A stretch of DNA of 54,014 bases. Source: CAIMUM01 sp034429715. Its GTDB lineage: Bacteria > Chloroflexota > Dehalococcoidia > GIF9 > UBA5629. Of this stretch, positions 15,019-23,602 are shown piece after piece. The first letter of the stretch is position 1. Every line of letters starts with the position of its first letter. The stretch is taken from positions 1 through 54,014 of the forward strand of contig DAOUFR010000015.1 of assembly GCA_034429715.1 (NCBI GenBank), given 5' to 3'. Below the pieces are notes generated by a model, which worked only from the letters and a program-made list of their open reading frames with translations, did no database searches and was not told the DNA's origin. The translations under genes were made by a program, and so were the position numbers.

Positions 15019-16074
15019 ATGATAAGAGGAGTTCTGCATCATTACAAAGAACATCTGCCGGTCACCAATAAAACGCCCATGATTTCAATGGGCGAGGGAG
15101 ATACCCCGCTGGTCAAGTCTGTCAATCTGGCCAGGGAGCTGGGTGTGGGTGAGCTGTATTTCAAGCTTGAAGGCTGCAATCCCACCGGCTCGTTCAAAGA
15201 CCGCGGCATGGTCTTTGCCATTGCCAAGGCCATGGAGGACGGCAGCAAACAGGCCATCTGCGCATCGACCGGCAATACCAGCGCTTCGGCAGCCGCTTAC
15301 GGGGCGCGGTTCGGATTAAAGGTCATAATACTGGTGCCCAAGGGTAAGATCGCCATGGGTAAAATGGCGCAGGCTATCGCCTATGGCGCGGAGATTATAG
15401 CTATAGAGGGCAACTTCGACCAGGCGCTCAAGGTAACGCGCACTCTGGCCGAGAGATATCCCATAACCCTGGTAAACTCGCTCAATCCTTACCGTATCGA
15501 GGGGCAAAAGACCGCATCGTTCGAAATCATCGAGGATCTGGGCGGCCCTCCGGATTATCTCTTCATACCGGTGGGCAATGCGGGCAACATCACGGCTTAC
15601 TGGAAGGGATTCAAGGAATGGAAGGATAAGGGAAAGGTCGACAGGTTACCCGTAATGATGGGGTTCCAGGCGGAGGGCGCAGCGCCGATTGTGAAAAACA
15701 TGATCATCGAGGCGCCGCAGACCATAGCCACTGCTATCCGCATCGGCAATCCGGCAAGCTGGAAAGGCGCTACGGCGGCCAGGGATGAATCGGGTGGCAT
15801 AATCGATTGTGTAACCGATGATGAGATTCTGGCAGCATATAAAATGATGGCCGGCAAAGAGGGCGTATTCGGCGAACCGGCATCCGCCGCGCCGCTGGCA
15901 GGCCTGCTCAAGATGATAAAGCAGGGTAAGAGCTACAAAGGAAAGAGGATCGTCTGCATCGTGACCGGCAACGGACTGAAAGACCCGGATATACCGGTGC
16001 GCTATGTGGAACCCTTCCCCGAATTGCCGGCTGAACTGGCAGTCATTGAAAAGCATCTGGGTTTGAAGAAATAA
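15019..16074 (+). CDS. thrC: Threonine synthase
   Basis: 351 residues, the compact class of threonine synthase. It converts O-phosphohomoserine to threonine with PLP. The PLP lysine lies in NPTGSFKDRGM (near 52-62), the substrate-contacting ASTGNTSASAAAYG is near 80, and GNAGNITAYWKG near 181 holds the phosphate-binding loop. Coupled to hom upstream. A homoserine kinase, needed between the two steps, is not in the window. RSM-like AAGAGG is not needed because of the overlap with the hom end. Confidence 0.96.
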   Translation: MIRGVLHHYKEHLPVTNKTPMISMGEGDTPLVKSVNLARELGVGELYFKLEGCNPTGSFKDRGMVFAIAKAMEDGSKQAICASTGNTSASAAAYGARFGLKVIILVPKGKIAMGKMAQAIAYGAEIIAIEGNFDQALKVTRTLAERYPITLVNSLNPYRIEGQKTASFEIIEDLGGPPDYLFIPVGNAGNITAYWKGFKEWKDKGKVDRLPVMMGFQAEGAAPIVKNMIIEAPQTIATAIRIGNPASWKGATAARDESGGIIDCVTDDEILAAYKMMAGKEGVFGEPASAAPLAGLLKMIKQGKSYKGKRIVCIVTGNGLKDPDIPVRYVEPFPELPAELAVIEKHLGLKK

Positions 16075-16103
16075 GCACGCTTCCCGGGAGGAGGGCTCAG
16101 GAC

Positions 16104-16682
16104 ATGTTAAAGGTTGTTGCGGAGGATATCGGGGCTTTCTATCACCATTATCCCAGGACAGCTGCCATAGTGACGGTAAGTCACGAGGGAAGGCGAAATG
16201 CTATGGCTGTAGCCTGGCATTGTCCGGTGTCCTTTAAACCGCCGCTTTACGGCATTGCTATCGCTCCCAAGCGCTTTAGCTATAACATGATCCGCGGGGC
16301 CGGGCAGTTCGCCATTAACTTCATGCCGTTGGACAGGGCGGAGACCATCGCCGCTGTGGGGGGCAGCAGCGGAAGCTTAAGTGACAAGTTCATGCAGTTT
16401 GATCTGCAGGAAGCCCCTGCGATTAAAACAGAGGCGCCGATATTAAAAGAAGCTTACGCGGCTTATGAATGCATGGTATTCGACAGCCGGATTTTTGGTG
16501 ATCATGCATGGATCATCGGCAGCATCGTGGCCGTTCACGCCGACGGTGAAGTCTTCAAGGCGGACGGGACCCTGGACCTGGATTTACTGCAGCCGGCGCT
16601 CTATCTGGGGGCCGAGATCTATTGCGCAGTGGACAAAAGAACAACCAGGGTGCTGGAAAGACAAAAATATGGCGGCGATTGA
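16104..16682 (+). CDS. Flavin reductase-like domain protein (FMN-binding split barrel)
   Basis: 192 residues with GGAGGAGG upstream of ATG 16104. It has the flavin reductase-like fold seen in flavoredoxin and HpaC-type proteins: RTAAIVTVSHEGRRNAMAVAWHCPVSFKPPLYGIAI near the N-terminus and FAINFMP in the middle, typical of members that bind FMN. Related archaeal and anaerobe proteins shuttle electrons to redox partners. It follows thrC by 29 bp and precedes folE by 20 bp, so it is probably in one transcript. The partner cannot be told from context. Confidence 0.87.
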   Translation: MLKVVAEDIGAFYHHYPRTAAIVTVSHEGRRNAMAVAWHCPVSFKPPLYGIAIAPKRFSYNMIRGAGQFAINFMPLDRAETIAAVGGSSGSLSDKFMQFDLQEAPAIKTEAPILKEAYAAYECMVFDSRIFGDHAWIIGSIVAVHADGEVFKADGTLDLDLLQPALYLGAEIYCAVDKRTTRVLERQKYGGD

Positions 16683-16702
16683 CCTGCCAATAGGACGACA
16701 TA

Positions 16703-17269
16703 ATGTTGGACGCTGAGAAAATCAAGAAGACGGCCCGGGAGTTCATAGAGGCCATAGGGGATGATCCCTCGAGGGAAGGGTTGGTGGATACGCCGCAAAG
16801 GCTGTCGGAGATGTATGCCGAACTATTCTCGGGATTGGATATGGATGCAAAGGAAGTGCTCTCCACCGGTTTTTCAGCCGGGCATCACGAGATGGTTATT
16901 GTGCGCGATATCCCCTTCTACTCGATGTGCGAGCATCATTTCCTCCCGTTTTATGGCGTCGTACATATAGGTTACATACCCAACGCCAGGGGATGGGTGG
17001 TGGGTGTATCCAAACTGGCCAGAGTGGTCGAGATATATTCGAGGCGGCTGCAATTGCAGGAGCGTATGACCAAACATATCGCGGATGTGATCATGGAGTC
17101 GCTCAAGCCGGATGGAGTAGGTGTAGTGATTCAGGCGGAACACCTCTGTATGGTGATGCGTGGCATTAAAAAGCCGGGCAGCAATGTGATCACGTCTGCC
17201 ATGCGAGGCATTTTTGAGAAGAGGGCGGTTACCAGGGCGGAATTCCTCTCGCTGGTGCAGGGTAAATAG
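16703..17269 (+). CDS. folE: GTP cyclohydrolase I
   Basis: 188 residues, standard for FolE. It opens GTP to 7,8-dihydroneopterin triphosphate, the first step to folate and other pterins. Zinc and catalytic motifs are intact: SMCEHHFLPFYG (Cys and His), YIPNARGWVVGVSKLARVV, the segment ending RRLQLQERMT, and AEHLCMVMRG (second zinc Cys). No other folate gene is nearby. It ends 1 bp from the convergent stop of the ABC permease, leaving no room for a dedicated terminator. Confidence 0.97.
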   Translation: MLDAEKIKKTAREFIEAIGDDPSREGLVDTPQRLSEMYAELFSGLDMDAKEVLSTGFSAGHHEMVIVRDIPFYSMCEHHFLPFYGVVHIGYIPNARGWVVGVSKLARVVEIYSRRLQLQERMTKHIADVIMESLKPDGVGVVIQAEHLCMVMRGIKKPGSNVITSAMRGIFEKRAVTRAEFLSLVQGK

Positions 17270-17270
17270 A

Positions 17271-18509
17271 CTATTCGTGCCGCAGAGATTCGATGGGGTC
17301 CAGTCTGGCTGCACGGAAGGCGGGATAAGTTCCTGAGACGATTCCTGTACAAATGGCCACCAGCAGCGCCATGGCCACGATATCCAGAGAGATAGGCGCG
17401 CTTACCGGCATATTGTTCATCATCTGACCCCTGATGGCCAGGGAGCCGATGCCCGCCAGGCCGAGTCCCAGGATGCCCCCGGACAGGCTGAGCAGTGCCG
17501 ATTCCACCAGGAACTGAACCAGGATATCACGCCGTTTAGCCCCGATGGCTTTGCGTATACCGATCTCCCGCGTGCGCTCTGTTACCGATACCAGCATGAT
17601 GTTCATGATACCGATACCACCCACAATGAGAGAGATGCTGGCCACACTGCCTAAAAATACCTGGAAGATGGCCATGGACTCGTTCATGCGCTTGAGAATC
17701 TCCTGCATATCGATAACGTTGAAATCGTTATCCTCTTCTTCTCTGATGTGGTGGCGCTGTCGCAGTATCTGGGTGATTTGATCCCTGGCTGTAGTGATGG
17801 CGTCCGTTTTGATAGCTTCAACTACGATGGTCTGGACGGGGTGTCCCAGGGGGCCGGCCTCAACGCCAAAATGGGATTGCATTGTGCTGAGGGGGATCAT
17901 GATGAAATTGTCGGCGCTGGTGCCCATGAACCCTCCGCGCGACTCGCATACTCCTATCACCTCGAATTTGCGGCCTCCGATGCGCAGGGTTTCCCCCACC
18001 GGATCGGCTGTACTGAAAAGATCCTTGGCTGCCTGTGCGCCTAAGATGGCCACGCTGTTGCTTCTGCGAATATCGCTGTCGCTGAAGAAGTTGCCCCTGG
18101 ATATTTTATAGTTCAGTATCTTTTGTATGTCCAGAGTGGATCCCATAATATTTATGGTCCTGATCTGGTTTCCGTAAACGGTCTTGAGCATTTTGGAATA
18201 CATGGGAGCAACGGCCGCGACTGCGGGAGCCTTGCTGCTGTTGTTTAAAGCCTCCGCATCCTCCTGTGTGAGCGTGCCCTCAGACCTCATACCGCCCATC
18301 GTTTGCCTGGTGGAGCCGGAAACGTAAATAGCATTGGCGCCCATGTTTTCAAAGACGGTTGACATCTGCTGTTGCTGGCCGCGTCCGAAGGAAACTAAAA
18401 AGACCACGGCGCCCACACCTATAACGATACCCAGTATGGTCAGGGAAGAGCGCATCTTGTTGGAGGTGAGGGCCTGCCATGAGGACAGCAGGTATTCCAA
18501 AAAGCTCAA
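17271..18509 (-). CDS. MacB-like ABC transporter permease
   Basis: 412 residues. An N-terminal membrane helix (NKMRSSLTILGIVIGVGAVVFLVSF) is followed by a large extracytoplasmic MacB_PCD domain (about 45-245) and a C-terminal FtsX domain with three helices (about 285-405). TERTREIGIRKAIGAKRRDI is the characteristic cytoplasmic loop. It is the permease of a type VII (MacB/LolE-type) mechanotransmission exporter. Its start overlaps the ATPase stop by four bases (ATGA), and with the upstream lipoprotein fusion subunit it forms a three-gene efflux operon. Confidence 0.94.
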   Translation of the reverse strand: MSFLEYLLSSWQALTSNKMRSSLTILGIVIGVGAVVFLVSFGRGQQQQMSTVFENMGANAIYVSGSTRQTMGGMRSEGTLTQEDAEALNNSSKAPAVAAVAPMYSKMLKTVYGNQIRTINIMGSTLDIQKILNYKISRGNFFSDSDIRRSNSVAILGAQAAKDLFSTADPVGETLRIGGRKFEVIGVCESRGGFMGTSADNFIMIPLSTMQSHFGVEAGPLGHPVQTIVVEAIKTDAITTARDQITQILRQRHHIREEEDNDFNVIDMQEILKRMNESMAIFQVFLGSVASISLIVGGIGIMNIMLVSVTERTREIGIRKAIGAKRRDILVQFLVESALLSLSGGILGLGLAGIGSLAIRGQMMNNMPVSAPISLDIVAMALLVAICTGIVSGTYPAFRAARLDPIESLRHE

Positions 18510-19180
18510 CGGACTTTCTCCTGGACGATGCTTCCATCGCGCAGGTAGATGGTGCGTCCGGTGTAGGAGGCTATATCCTCCTCGTGAGTGACTATTACTA
18601 TGGTTATTCCTTTCTTGTTCAGTTGCTGCAGAAATTCCATAATGCTGTGGCTGGTGCGCGTATCGAGGTTGCCCGTGGGTTCATCAGCCAGAATCAGGGG
18701 CGGATCATTAACCAGGGCGCGTGCTATGGCCACGCGTTGCTGTTCTCCTCCCGACATTTCACTAGGTTTGTGGTGGGCGCGCTGCGCGATACTGACCGCA
18801 TCCATGGCCGCCATGGCGCGCTTGTGCCTGTCGTGTGCCCCGCTATAAATAAGAGGCAACTCCACGTTCATGACGGCATTAAGCCTGGGCAGCAGGTTAT
18901 ATGACTGGAAAACAAATCCTATTTTTTTATTACGCACCGCGGCCAGCTCATCATCGCTCATACGGCTTACGTCAATGCCGTCCAGTTCGTACTTGCCCGC
19001 GTTGGGACGATCCAGGCAACCCAGTAAATTCATCATGGTTGATTTGCCGGATCCTGAAGGCCCCATGATCGAGACCATCTGTCCGGCATCGATATCCATG
19101 CTGACGTAGTTTAGCGCATTGACCTGTACATCCCCTATTGTGTAGATCTTGACGATGTTTTCAAGATGAATCATGGACAT
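18506..19180 (-). CDS. ABC transporter ATPase (MacB/LolD-like)
   Basis: 224 residues. Walker A GPSGSGKST (near 40), Q-loop FVFQSYNLLPRL, signature MSGGEQQRVAIARAL (near 140), Walker B LILADEPTGNLD and H-loop VTHE are all intact. It powers the adjacent MacB-like permease from the cytoplasmic face. It follows the membrane-fusion gene by 29 bp and overlaps the permease start. Substrate could be a peptide, lipopeptide, antibiotic or lipoprotein; context does not decide. Confidence 0.95.
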   Translation of the reverse strand: MSMIHLENIVKIYTIGDVQVNALNYVSMDIDAGQMVSIMGPSGSGKSTMMNLLGCLDRPNAGKYELDGIDVSRMSDDELAAVRNKKIGFVFQSYNLLPRLNAVMNVELPLIYSGAHDRHKRAMAAMDAVSIAQRAHHKPSEMSGGEQQRVAIARALVNDPPLILADEPTGNLDTRTSHSIMEFLQQLNKKGITIVIVTHEEDIASYTGRTIYLRDGSIVQEKVR

Positions 19181-19209
19181 GATGACTCAATCCCATTTGG
19201 ATACGGTGT

Positions 19210-20832
19210 TTATTTGATCGCTTCGATGAGGACCTGTTCGCCTTCTTTCAGCCCGGATATGATCTCGGTGTTTTTCTTGTTCTGCACGCCGGTCTTCACG
19301 GGACGTTTCTCCGTTTTAGCCGAGGAGGCGTCTATGACGACGTCCACCCAGTAGTCACCGGACAGGCCTTTTATAGCGCGGTTAGGCACCTGCAGCACAT
19401 TTTCACGCATGCCTGTGATGATATCGGCGGTGGCCGTCAGGCCTCCTCGCAGTCCTTCGGTATTCTCATCCTTGTCCATATAGATCTCCACGGGGAAATT
19501 GACCACGCCTGATTGCAGCGTGCCGAATGGCGATACGAAACGTACGCTGCCCCTGAGGTCTCTGCCCGGCAGGGCATCGACCTTGATAATGGCCGGCTGG
19601 CCGACCGATACTTTGGTGATGTCGATCTCATCGATAATGCCTTTCATTCTGATGGTTTTTGTGTCCACCAGATATACTGCCGGCTTGGAAGCATAGTCGA
19701 ATTGAGAAAGCTGGTCGTTGCTCTTGACGTCGACGGATACGACGGTGCCGTCGAAAGGCGCGATGATCTCAGTTTTAAGCAGGTCCTGCTTGGCCTGGTC
19801 AAGGTTGATCATGGCGGTCTCTATGGCTATATTATAGTTTCGCAAGGTTTGAGGGTTGAGGCCGGCGCGGTATATCGTTTCACTCTCGTCGAGTATCATG
19901 TTGCTCATGCGCAGGTCGTGCTCTGCCATGCGCAGCATCTCGGCGGCCTTGACCCGGTTGAAATCATCCTGATAAAACATATCCTGTAACTGGTAGAGGG
20001 CCTCGAGCACCTGACGTGAGATGGCCAGTGAGGTGGAAGTGTCGGGATAGGTGTAAGCACCCGGCAGGCGCGAGTTCTGTTTTACGATACTATGAACATC
20101 TTCCAACGTCGTGGACATGCCGTCCAGCGCCAGCAACACTGCAGCGTAGTCTCCGTCCTCCAGCAGCTTCTGGATATTATCAAGGCTGGCGATCTGGGCT
20201 TCCAGCACGGTCACGATCTTTTTCAGCTCAGGATAGGACTCTATAGGCTGATTGAGGTAATCATCATACTGCGTCTGGAAAGTGTCCAGCTTGGGATCGG
20301 CGTAAACCGACCTGGCGGCATCGAGGTCATACCTGGCCAGTGAAATATTTGAGGCGGCATCGGCGTATTTTTCCGCTGCCGCGTATTCCTCGGCTTTTGC
20401 AATCTCGCTCTGGGCTTGCTCGAAGCGCATCAGGGCGGTGGCCAGGGTATAAAAAGTTGGATAATGCGGTCCGCAACATCCCTGAACGACGCTGTTAATG
20501 GCCTGCTCCAGGGCATACTGCCTCGCCTTAACGTTAAGTAAAAAACTGGTATTGTCCAGCCTGGCCAGCAGTGTCCCGGCCTTAACGGGTTTGCCCTTCA
20601 GCTTATACTGCTCAGCGGGGATATCCTTGACAGTGCCGGGAGTGCCGAATTTAAGCTGTACCTGGTTGGGCATATCGAGGTTGCCGTCGGAGGAAACCGA
20701 GAGTATCAGGTCGCCGCGTGTAACCGGGGCCATCTGGCTGGGCAGTATCTCTTTTTTCTGCTGGGCACAGGATGGTAGCACGAGGGCCAGTACAATGACC
20801 AGCGTGAGGGCCAGAATTATTTTTTTACTCAT
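19210..20832 (-). CDS. MacA-like membrane-fusion lipoprotein
   Basis: 540 residues with a lipoprotein signal: hydrophobic stretch 5-19 and lipobox LPSC with Cys22. HlyD-type features follow: a lipoyl-like half (PVKAGTLLARLDN, near 85), a very long helical hairpin (about 110-345), the second lipoyl half (EIIAPFDGTVVSVDV, near 355), a beta-barrel region (about 410-470), and a C-terminal domain ending ISGLKEGEQVLIEAIK. The helical insert is longer than in typical MacA (about 370 residues in total). Predicted to be tethered outside the membrane and to couple the MacB-like exporter to the cell exterior. Confidence 0.9.
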   Translation of the reverse strand: MSKKIILALTLVIVLALVLPSCAQQKKEILPSQMAPVTRGDLILSVSSDGNLDMPNQVQLKFGTPGTVKDIPAEQYKLKGKPVKAGTLLARLDNTSFLLNVKARQYALEQAINSVVQGCCGPHYPTFYTLATALMRFEQAQSEIAKAEEYAAAEKYADAASNISLARYDLDAARSVYADPKLDTFQTQYDDYLNQPIESYPELKKIVTVLEAQIASLDNIQKLLEDGDYAAVLLALDGMSTTLEDVHSIVKQNSRLPGAYTYPDTSTSLAISRQVLEALYQLQDMFYQDDFNRVKAAEMLRMAEHDLRMSNMILDESETIYRAGLNPQTLRNYNIAIETAMINLDQAKQDLLKTEIIAPFDGTVVSVDVKSNDQLSQFDYASKPAVYLVDTKTIRMKGIIDEIDITKVSVGQPAIIKVDALPGRDLRGSVRFVSPFGTLQSGVVNFPVEIYMDKDENTEGLRGGLTATADIITGMRENVLQVPNRAIKGLSGDYWVDVVIDASSAKTEKRPVKTGVQNKKNTEIISGLKEGEQVLIEAIK

Positions 20833-20928
20833 AGCGGTTCTCCATCTTAATGTTTCTATCGCATATGGGCGGCAATCCCTGTAAAGTTCGCGTAATTCTA
20901 CATCAGTCAGTCATGTTAAGTAAATCGT

Positions 20929-21321
20929 TCATTTAATCGCATCGATAGGCTCAACCGTCCAGCGGTCGTTTACCCATAGCCCGATGATATCATTAACGGG
21001 CAAACCCCACGATTTAATCAGTTTCAGACAGTCCCTGACCTGGCGGATATGTTCCTCTTTAGAAACAGGGTTGCCGGCGCAGTCGTGATGCGCAACGGCC
21101 ACTATAATCTTCGAGCCGTGAGCATTTACCGATATCTCAACGCGGGACTTGATCGATCTGACATGTTCGGGGCTGCCCTGAGACAGTAATTTTTCCGGGC
21201 CTGGCTCGGTAATCATATCTACGTAATCCAGGCTGTATTTTTTCTTCATCCAGTCCGCCACCGGCAATTGAGTGCGTCCGTCCATGCAATTTATGGCTGT
21301 ACCGAATTTTCCCGTGTGCAT
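20929..21321 (-). CDS. Small beta-carbonic-anhydrase-like protein
   Basis: 130 residues, shorter than the roughly 200 of classical enzymes. The zinc and active-site pattern of the beta class is recognisable: NCMDGR near residues 11-16 (Cys, Asp, Arg) and HHDCAGN near 77-83 (His and Cys). GGAGG lies upstream of ATG 21321, at a rather long spacing. The family binds zinc and hydrates CO2, but small divergent members are untested, so activity is unproven. It lies 30 bp after the small membrane gene at 21352 in the same direction and may be the last gene of that group. Confidence 0.78.
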   Translation of the reverse strand: MHTGKFGTAINCMDGRTQLPVADWMKKKYSLDYVDMITEPGPEKLLSQGSPEHVRSIKSRVEISVNAHGSKIIVAVAHHDCAGNPVSKEEHIRQVRDCLKLIKSWGLPVNDIIGLWVNDRWTVEPIDAIK

Positions 21322-21351
21322 CGATGTGTATAACCTCCGGTAGTGTCGTAA

Positions 21352-21546
21352 TTAAAGCTGTCCGCTGATTCCAAGGTAGGCGAAGTAGACGGCGAATACG
21401 ATGACGGTCACCAGTGCCACGGCAGCTGCGAAAATGACCACGCGAAAAACCTCGAATTTTTTCCCCAGAAAACTGCCCAGCGATAGTGTGAGGCAGGCCA
21501 AAAGCACAGCAGCGAAGATGTAAGTCACAGTCTTCGGATCAGGCAT
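21352..21546 (-). CDS. Mini membrane protein A (two TM)
   Basis: 64 residues with AGGAGG before ATG 21546. Two hydrophobic helices (about 8-28 and 34-58) are joined by GKKFEVFRV. It is a paralogue of the gene at 21974-22168: both start MP, share an LGSFLGKK or LGAFVGKK turn, and continue V-x-F-A. The family is not recognised. It flanks a zinc-ribbon protein together with its paralogue, and the three are likely one operon. Confidence 0.75.
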   Translation of the reverse strand: MPDPKTVTYIFAAVLLACLTLSLGSFLGKKFEVFRVVIFAAAVALVTVIVFAVYFAYLGISGQL

Positions 21547-21559
21547 AACTACCTCCTGG

Positions 21560-21940
21560 CTATTTATTGATTAATCCATCTGCGATTAAAAGCAGGGCGA
21601 TGAGGACAGCGCAGATGACGATGAGTATGATCCAGAACATCGGCTTTTGTGTAAAGCGGGCTGCCCTGGGTTCCTCCCTGCGCATGGGTGATATTTCTTG
21701 AGCCGGCTGCGGTTCAAATGCTTTACGCAGAACAGCGGGGTTGGCGGCCTCCACTGCAGCGCGGGGTGATTCGCCCCAGTTAAAGACAGTATGGCAGTTC
21801 GGGCAGGCGGGATAGCGGTTGTTCAGCGGGCTGCCGCAAACCGGGCAGTTATAGACGAAGGCCTGGCCGCATTCGCTGCATTCGGGCTCACCCAGTGCAT
21901 TGAGAGTGCCGCAGATGGGACACTGAAAACTTTGAATCAT
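21560..21940 (-). CDS. Double zinc-ribbon protein with C-terminal TM helix
   Basis: 126 residues from ATG 21940 (AGGAAG upstream); an earlier in-frame TTG is less likely. Two zinc ribbons lie within the first 50 residues: CPICGTLNALGEPECSECG and, a few residues on, CPVCGSPLNNRYPACPNC, eight Cys in CxxC pairs. A variable linker and one membrane helix at the end (FWIILIVICAVLIALLLIA) follow, so the ribbons face the cytoplasm if the tail is anchored as expected. Its function is unknown. Such tail-anchored ribbon proteins often bind other proteins. Sandwiched between the two paralogous mini membrane proteins. Confidence 0.8.
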   Translation of the reverse strand: MIQSFQCPICGTLNALGEPECSECGQAFVYNCPVCGSPLNNRYPACPNCHTVFNWGESPRAAVEAANPAVLRKAFEPQPAQEISPMRREEPRAARFTQKPMFWIILIVICAVLIALLLIADGLINK

Positions 21941-21973
21941 GATCGCTCTATCTTCCTGTATTCCAGACAATAA

Positions 21974-22168
21974 TTATTGCGCAAGGGTAATGAAGTAATA
22001 GGCCGAGTACATGGCATAGCAGACCACCGCCACCAGGGCGATTACACCGGCAAAAGTGACCACTTTACCCGTGTCGGTCTTCTTGCCCACAAAGGCGCCC
22101 AACGCCAGAAAGATGCAGAAGCCCAGAATGCTGAACAGTATAATGGCCAGCGACTGCGCATTAGGCAT
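21974..22168 (-). CDS. Mini membrane protein B (paralogue of A)
   Basis: 64 residues with AGGAGG before ATG 22168. Two helices (about 7-27 and 35-60) with the turn LGAFVGKKTDTGKVVTFAG. Same length and layout as the 21352-21546 protein. First gene of the small operon that continues into the zinc-ribbon gene. No family is recognised. Confidence 0.75.
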   Translation of the reverse strand: MPNAQSLAIILFSILGFCIFLALGAFVGKKTDTGKVVTFAGVIALVAVVCYAMYSAYYFITLAQ

Positions 22169-22206
22169 AAAATCCTCCTTTCAAGCGAAAGATCGAGGTT
22201 ACTATA

Positions 22207-22626
22207 TTATTCTCCCATGATCTGCAAAATAATTTCACGCGACCTGGGGCGTGTGTCGAAATCAATGATAATGATCTGTTGCCACGTGCCCAGCGTCAGA
22301 CGCTTATTGATAAACGGGATGGTTATGGAAGGGCCCAATAACGAGGCACGCACGTGCGAGTGACCATTGCCGTCTCCCCAGGCCTTATTATGCTCGTAGT
22401 TGATCTCTTCGGGTATAATGCGCTGCCACATATCCTTCATATCGGCAACCAGGCCCGGCTCGAACTCCACGGTTGTAATCCCCGCCGTAGATCCCGGGAT
22501 AAAGACCGTTACGGCGCCGCTGTTGATCCCGGAATTATTTACCTCACGTGCGATCTCCGACGTGACATTAATCGTCTCGCCCCGGCCGCCGGTGCTCACC
22601 TGTATCCTCTTGCAGCTGACAGTCAT
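22207..22626 (-). CDS. YjbQ/UPF0047 family protein
   Basis: 139 residues, the usual size. The hallmark GDGNGHSHVRASLLGPS is near residues 83-99, and GSTAGITTVEFEPGL is near 44. Homologues have been linked to thiamin phosphate synthesis and to metal-dependent activities, but the true role is unsettled. The start overlaps the pyrK stop by ATGA, so it is the last gene of the pyrimidine operon and would respond to PyrR. Confidence 0.92.
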   Translation of the reverse strand: MTVSCKRIQVSTGGRGETINVTSEIAREVNNSGINSGAVTVFIPGSTAGITTVEFEPGLVADMKDMWQRIIPEEINYEHNKAWGDGNGHSHVRASLLGPSITIPFINKRLTLGTWQQIIIIDFDTRPRSREIILQIMGE

Positions 22627-23426
22627 ATACTAACCTCCTGCCATATTATATCCTTTATATCGAAAACCGGCCCTTCCCGGCAAACCCTTTTCATTCCGTG
22701 TGTTGTCCTGATGCTGCATCCGTAGCAGGCGCCGGCGCCGCAGCCCATACGAACTTCCAGTGAAACCTGAACCGGTTTGGCCCGGAGCTCTGGAATTGCG
22801 GCCAGCTTACTCAGCATGGCCTGCGGGCCGCAGGCAAAGATCTGGTCCGTCCCTTCCAGATATTCCGGCAATATGTCAATCACGAGGCCTTTCTTACCCG
22901 CACTACCGTCGTCGGTCGTGATCACGAGTGTAGCTCCTGATGGTATCATATTCTCAGGCATTATACTTGCTGCACTGCGGGCTCCTAATAGCAGTGTTAC
23001 CTGCCTGCCCTGTGATAGTACCTGCCCGGCCAGGAATCTCAGCGGTGCAATGCCGATGCCGCCCGCTACTATCAGCAATCTTTTTGCATTATGCGCTACC
23101 TGGAAACCGTTGCCAAGCGGGCCGATAACGTTCACGTTATCCCCTTTTTTTCGCTGTGACAACCAGTCCGTTCCTTTGCCTGACGATGTGCCGTCTATTG
23201 GCCGGCTGACCTGGTACAGCAGTTGTATCCTGCCGTCGGCGCATATGCCGTGTATGCTCAGGGGACGGCGCAGAATGCAGTCATCCCCGCATCTAAGCAT
23301 GAGGAACTGTCCCGGTTTTGCAGCTGCAGCTATTGGGGCAGCTTCGAGTTGCATGATGAAATAGGCTGCGCCGGGATAGCGCAGCACCTCATCGTTGTAT
23401 ATAACTTCGGCATCAACCTGGTTCAT
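22623..23426 (-). CDS. pyrK: Dihydroorotate dehydrogenase electron-transfer subunit
   Basis: 267 residues of the ferredoxin-reductase type. An FAD-binding domain (ILRRPLSIHG near 51) and an NAD-binding domain (LLIVAGGIGIAPLRFLAGQ near 118) are followed by the [2Fe-2S] site MGCGAGACYGCSIRT with a fourth Cys in KRVCREGPVF. PyrK passes electrons from PyrD to NAD. The catalytic PyrD subunit is not in this window. In the operon it is separated from carB by 176 bp holding a palindromic repeat, and it is coupled to yjbQ downstream. Confidence 0.94.
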   Translation of the reverse strand: MNQVDAEVIYNDEVLRYPGAAYFIMQLEAAPIAAAAKPGQFLMLRCGDDCILRRPLSIHGICADGRIQLLYQVSRPIDGTSSGKGTDWLSQRKKGDNVNVIGPLGNGFQVAHNAKRLLIVAGGIGIAPLRFLAGQVLSQGRQVTLLLGARSAASIMPENMIPSGATLVITTDDGSAGKKGLVIDILPEYLEGTDQIFACGPQAMLSKLAAIPELRAKPVQVSLEVRMGCGAGACYGCSIRTTHGMKRVCREGPVFDIKDIIWQEVSI

Positions 23427-23480
23427 AAGTTTCTCAGTAATCGTCTCTATAAAGGCTGATTTCTATCTCCCTTAATGAGA

Positions 23481-23568
23481 TGTCATTGCGAGGAGCCGCA
23501 GGCGACGCGACAACCCTGTGCCTGGTTTATACCCAACATCAGATTGCTTCGCTTCGCTCGCAATGACA
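23481..23568. repeat. 88-bp palindromic MITE/REP-like element
   Basis: The ends TGTCATTGCGAG (23481-23492) and CTCGCAATGACA (23557-23568) are perfect 12-bp inverted repeats, and related GCGAGG/GCTTCG sequence extends inward. It lies inside the pyrimidine operon between carB and pyrK. Repeats beginning GTCATTGCGAG are common in many uncultured bacterial genomes (recalled, not searched). There is only one copy in this window. Confidence 0.72.
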
Positions 23569-23602
23569 TGCCACTTAAAGCGGCCCTGCTGAAAATAGTG
23601 CC

